A DNA stretch of 64,000 bases from Polydactylus sextarius (Eukaryota > Chordata > Actinopteri > Polynemidae). The stretch is from the NCBI GenBank assembly GCA_016801845.1, contig CM028928.1, forward strand, positions 12,866,827 to 12,930,826, read 5' to 3'. The notes below the pieces were generated by a model. It made no database searches, was not told the origin of the DNA, and saw nothing but the letters and a program-made list of their open reading frames with translations. The position numbers and the translations under genes are program-made. Shown piece after piece: positions 61,166 to 64,000 of this stretch (its first letter is position 1; each line of letters starts with the position of its first letter).

Positions 61166-63082
61166 TGCAGTGGTTGATTGTAGAATACTGCTTCTCTAAA
61201 TGGAAAGATGAGACACAGTGGACAAATTTGATGTTCGTCAACCATGCTGTCTCAACAGAAACAAAGGTTATATGATGGTTATATAATATCCTATTTCTTT
61301 AGGATCTTGTGCTTAACACCTGAATTCATATGTTGACACATTTTTCCATAGGCAGTAAAGCAGGATTTTTATACTTCCTCCCTGTACAGAAAACTGTGTA
61401 CACAAACCGTCAGTTGTCATCTGAGCGCTAATCCACTACCTCTGTTTACTCTAGGAATCTATTTCCCCTTTCTGATCCTCTAGCACAGCTGCAGTTTGAG
61501 CATCGAGGGTATAACAACGCCATTTTGCACTCTCTCTTTGGCACTACCGGCTACTAATTATTGCTCTCCCGCTGTAGCATCGCATCCATTCGATGGAAAG
61601 GAGTAGAGAGGGAGTGGGAGACAGCTTCCTCTCTCAGCAGTGTCACCAAAATCAATCCATAAAATCTGGCAAGATTATTTCTTCTCCAACATACATTTGG
61701 CTTCATTTTTATTCCTCCCATGATTACAGTATCACAGCTGCGCAATGGAATTTTCACACTTACGTCAATGATAAGTTGTCGTTGTCAGGGGCAATCAAGG
61801 AAGAAGTCTTTCCTGCCAGGCTTAGGGACAGCAGCACATTTGGCATGTGTCAGAACAGTGAAAGTATTTTTGTCTCTGTTGTAAATGGATGCCATATTTT
61901 TATGGATGGATTTTGTGGACACAGACATGTAAAAATCCTTTCAGCACTTCCATACACGAGCCACACTAAGCCATTTGTTGTTTTGTGTCTCTTTATGTTT
62001 GTGTTTGTGGGCATTTGATTGACCTTCCAGCAAGAGGCCTTAAATGTCCCTTTATACCCAGGCTCTGGCCCAGGGGTTTATGCCCAGTAGTCCCATTTAG
62101 TGAACCACCTATGCGTATCTTGCTGCATCAGACCAGGTGCTCTATTTAGCTTGTTTCTCTCCATGGCATAAAATCAGCTTATCTCCCTCTTACTCTGCTC
62201 TCTTTGGGTTTGCAAGATGGGGTATCAGGTGAGGCATTAAATCAGGATTTATTCAAACTTTAATGCCATTGCAGGAACTGATGCTAAAACCTGATATTCA
62301 CAGAAGTTTATATTCGCTGTTTTGAAACCAAATCATATTTTGCCAAAGACAGAAAGCAACAGCAAGACTGTGTATGAATATGATTTATTGAAAGCACAGC
62401 AGCAAAATCACAGCAGCATCAAATCTGAATCCATCATGTGATAAATAAAACGCAATAATACTATAATCTTGTTTCATCCCTCCTCCACTTCTTCAACCAT
62501 CACCCTGTATTGTGGATGGAAAGCATTTAGTGTATCTGAAGGCTTGTCTGTCCTCCCCAGATGCCTGAGCCTTCACTCAAACAGCTTGTAATTCTGCACA
62601 GCAGGAAGCGACAGAGTCTCACAGGTCCTCATTGACACTTTGATCAGCCGACCATGCGCTGCTTTGATTTCTCTTTGATTTGACAATCTGTGTTCACCGT
62701 CTCTTGCTACCCCCCTCCCAAGCAGCCTACCTTGCTCACTGACATGCTGTGTGTATTGTTATTTCCAGTCACTGTCACTCTCAGTAGCTGCTGGGCTGAG
62801 CCATCCAAATCCAGCTAAAGTTGTCATTTTAGTTTCAAATACAAGTTTCTGATTTATGTTCATCATTTTTTTTCCTCCCTTCTGAAAGCTCAGATCTGCC
62901 AGACCGTGATATGTGAACCATACGGTGTCATTCTGTCAACAGCGCAGACACGCACAGCAGGAACAAACCAAAACAAAGCTTCAACTAACTGTTAATCTCC
63001 ATTGATAATTCACTTATTCTAATATGCATATAAAATCAGACATATATTATTACTTATAGTTGCTTATATTTTCTCTATTGAC

Positions 63083-63116
63083 CAGAGTGCCTATGTTATT
63101 TAGCATAGGCACTCTG
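63083..63116. repeat. perfect 13-bp hairpin, 8-base loop
   Basis: CAGAGTGCCTATG, loop TTATTTAG, then CATAGGCACTCTG. Confidence 0.95.
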
Positions 63117-63675
63117 TAGAGATCATATTTGTCCGTATGCACTCATTGATCAGATATGGGGATTCAGCCGAGTCTCTGAGTAAATTAAATCATGTGGGGC
63201 TTGGGACAGACAACATCAAACTTAACTACAATGAACAACTCTGTCAGAGTAGTTATGAAGATGTGATAATTTGCAGCGATTAAAAAAATGTGCATCTACA
63301 TCTTATCTATCCATATATTTGTCCTTGGTTTTCTCTCTGACTTTGTAAACAGAAGCAGCTCAGTAAACCTGTTTCTTGTGGCACAAAGCTCTGCTTCCAT
63401 TTTGTTTTCTTGAAGTCAGATGAAACAGCTGACAGCCTGTTATATTTTGTCTTTTACATTCAGGCTGTTGATCTCTCTTAGCGAGACTTGCGCTTTGTGA
63501 GTTTTCCATTGATCTTTTGCTTCACCAATCATTAGGCTACAGCATACAGTAGTAGTTTAGGTAATAGCGGGTTTCCAGCTTTGTCGTAACAGTGTTTGAT
63601 AAGACCTGTTACTCTTTTAACCTGACACTGCAATCTTTCACAAACTGAGGTCCGTAAGGAAATGATTTTCCAGGT

Positions 63676-63863
63676 GAGTCAGGTCTTGTCAACCAACATC
63701 AGAATTGGACCTGGAGAGAAAATCCCTGAAGCCATGTTCCAAAACCCTACGCAAAGCCTTCCCAAAATAGCAGCAGATTAAGGCCTACTTTTTTTGAATG
63801 ACATGTTAACCAATTATTAATGGTTGGATATTACATTATTTGTATACCTATGGCCACATTGTG
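63676..63863 (+). pseudogene. second Tc1/mariner transposase 3' fossil
   Basis: This holds CCAACATCAG, AAATCCCTGAAGCCATGTTC, AAGCCTTCCCAAAATAGCAG and GCAGATTAAGGCC, then a right end TATACCTATGGCCACATTGTG close to the Tc1 terminal repeat. These are the same blocks in the same order as in the copy at 12.85-13.2 kb, with internal deletions. It is the same broad family, on the same strand, also lacking its 5' half. Confidence 0.75.
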
Positions 63864-64000
63864 TTCTTGCCCTTGTTTATAGTGCCTTTGAAGTTTGTTG
63901 GAAAGAAAATAATTACCTAATACAGTATCTCTTCTTTCTTTGCTGCTCCTAAAACATGTTTTGCCCATGCACAAGTCTGCCCATGAAATTCACTGCATTT

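Larger units (their letters stand above)
60616..63675. other. dpp6 intron between LINE end and second Tc1 fossil
   Basis: It contains the GC-box block at 61.0-61.15 kb and the hairpin at 63.08 kb. The longest open frame in the window (plus, 61593-62018, 141 codons) lies here, but its translation has no domain, signal or repeat I recognise and no matching frame structure. Confidence 0.55.
33059..64000 (+). other. dpp6: dpp6 intron after the L exon (continues past window)
   Basis: From donor GTAAGA at 33059 to the right edge I find no exon encoding the shared ELVGSNPPQRNWKG segment or its membrane helix on the plus strand, so the intron exceeds 30.9 kb. Very long 5' introns are usual for dpp6. 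It contains the regulatory sites, repeats and candidate exon listed separately; the rest is AT-rich non-coding DNA. Confidence 0.75.

Noticed and set aside
61593..62018. Longest open frame in the window (141 codons, plus)
   Set aside because: No domain, signal, membrane segment or repeat protein recognised; an overlapping minus frame is also open. Treated as chance.
1..64000. CRISPR array, bacterial operon, phage or integron
   Set aside because: No spaced direct repeats, no ribosome binding sites, no long adjacent genes; the sequence is vertebrate in every respect.

Overview
This window looks like teleost fish nuclear DNA, probably percomorph. It has long non-coding stretches, many CA/GT and AT microsatellites, decayed 3' ends of fish LINEs, Tc1 transposase fossils, a tRNA-derived SINE and non-autonomous fish repeats. 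There is no bacterial or viral gene organisation. Almost all open frames are chance frames or lie in repeats.

The one gene I recognise is dpp6 (DPP6/DPPX, the dipeptidyl-peptidase-like auxiliary subunit of Kv4 potassium channels), on the + strand. The first coding exon of its long isoform (DPP6-L) is at 32888-33058: it opens with MASLYQRFTGKINT, carries PPEASHLLG, ends in an acidic stretch and joins a phase-0 GT donor. The shared second exon (the ELVGSNPPQRNWKG stretch before the membrane helix) is not in the window, so the downstream intron runs off the right edge and exceeds 30.9 kb. Two further ATG-plus-donor cassettes, also phase 0, are candidate alternative first exons: 22685-22735 (17 residues) and 50872-50955 (28 residues). 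N-terminal variants that splice to one common body are well known in this family.

Layout. 1-22 kb: upstream DNA with microsatellites, a fossil fish repeat (6.6 kb), a CTCF-like site (9.9 kb), an antisense LINE 3' end (11.5-11.95 kb), a G-quadruplex-prone C tract (12.5 kb) and a Tc1 fossil (12.85-13.2 kb). 22-22.7 kb: GA-rich leader and candidate first exon. 32.3-34.0 kb: the regulatory core, with a CpG-rich leader carrying three short upstream ORFs, the DPP6-L exon, CRE-like sites, and a near-consensus REST/RE1 site followed 46 bp later by a weaker one, then a CA/TA microsatellite. 34-50.5 kb: intron with repeats. 50.5-51 kb: third candidate first exon. 51-64 kb: intron with a SINE (54.6 kb), a fossil repeat (55.8 kb), an antisense LINE end (60.3-60.6 kb), a second Tc1 fossil (63.7 kb) and three perfect hairpins.

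Read together, this is the 5' control region of a neuronal gene. Several promoters would feed different cytoplasmic N-termini onto one channel-modulating protein, and REST sites beside the long-isoform promoter offer a route to silencing outside neurons. All identifications come from reading and memory of families; no search was run.
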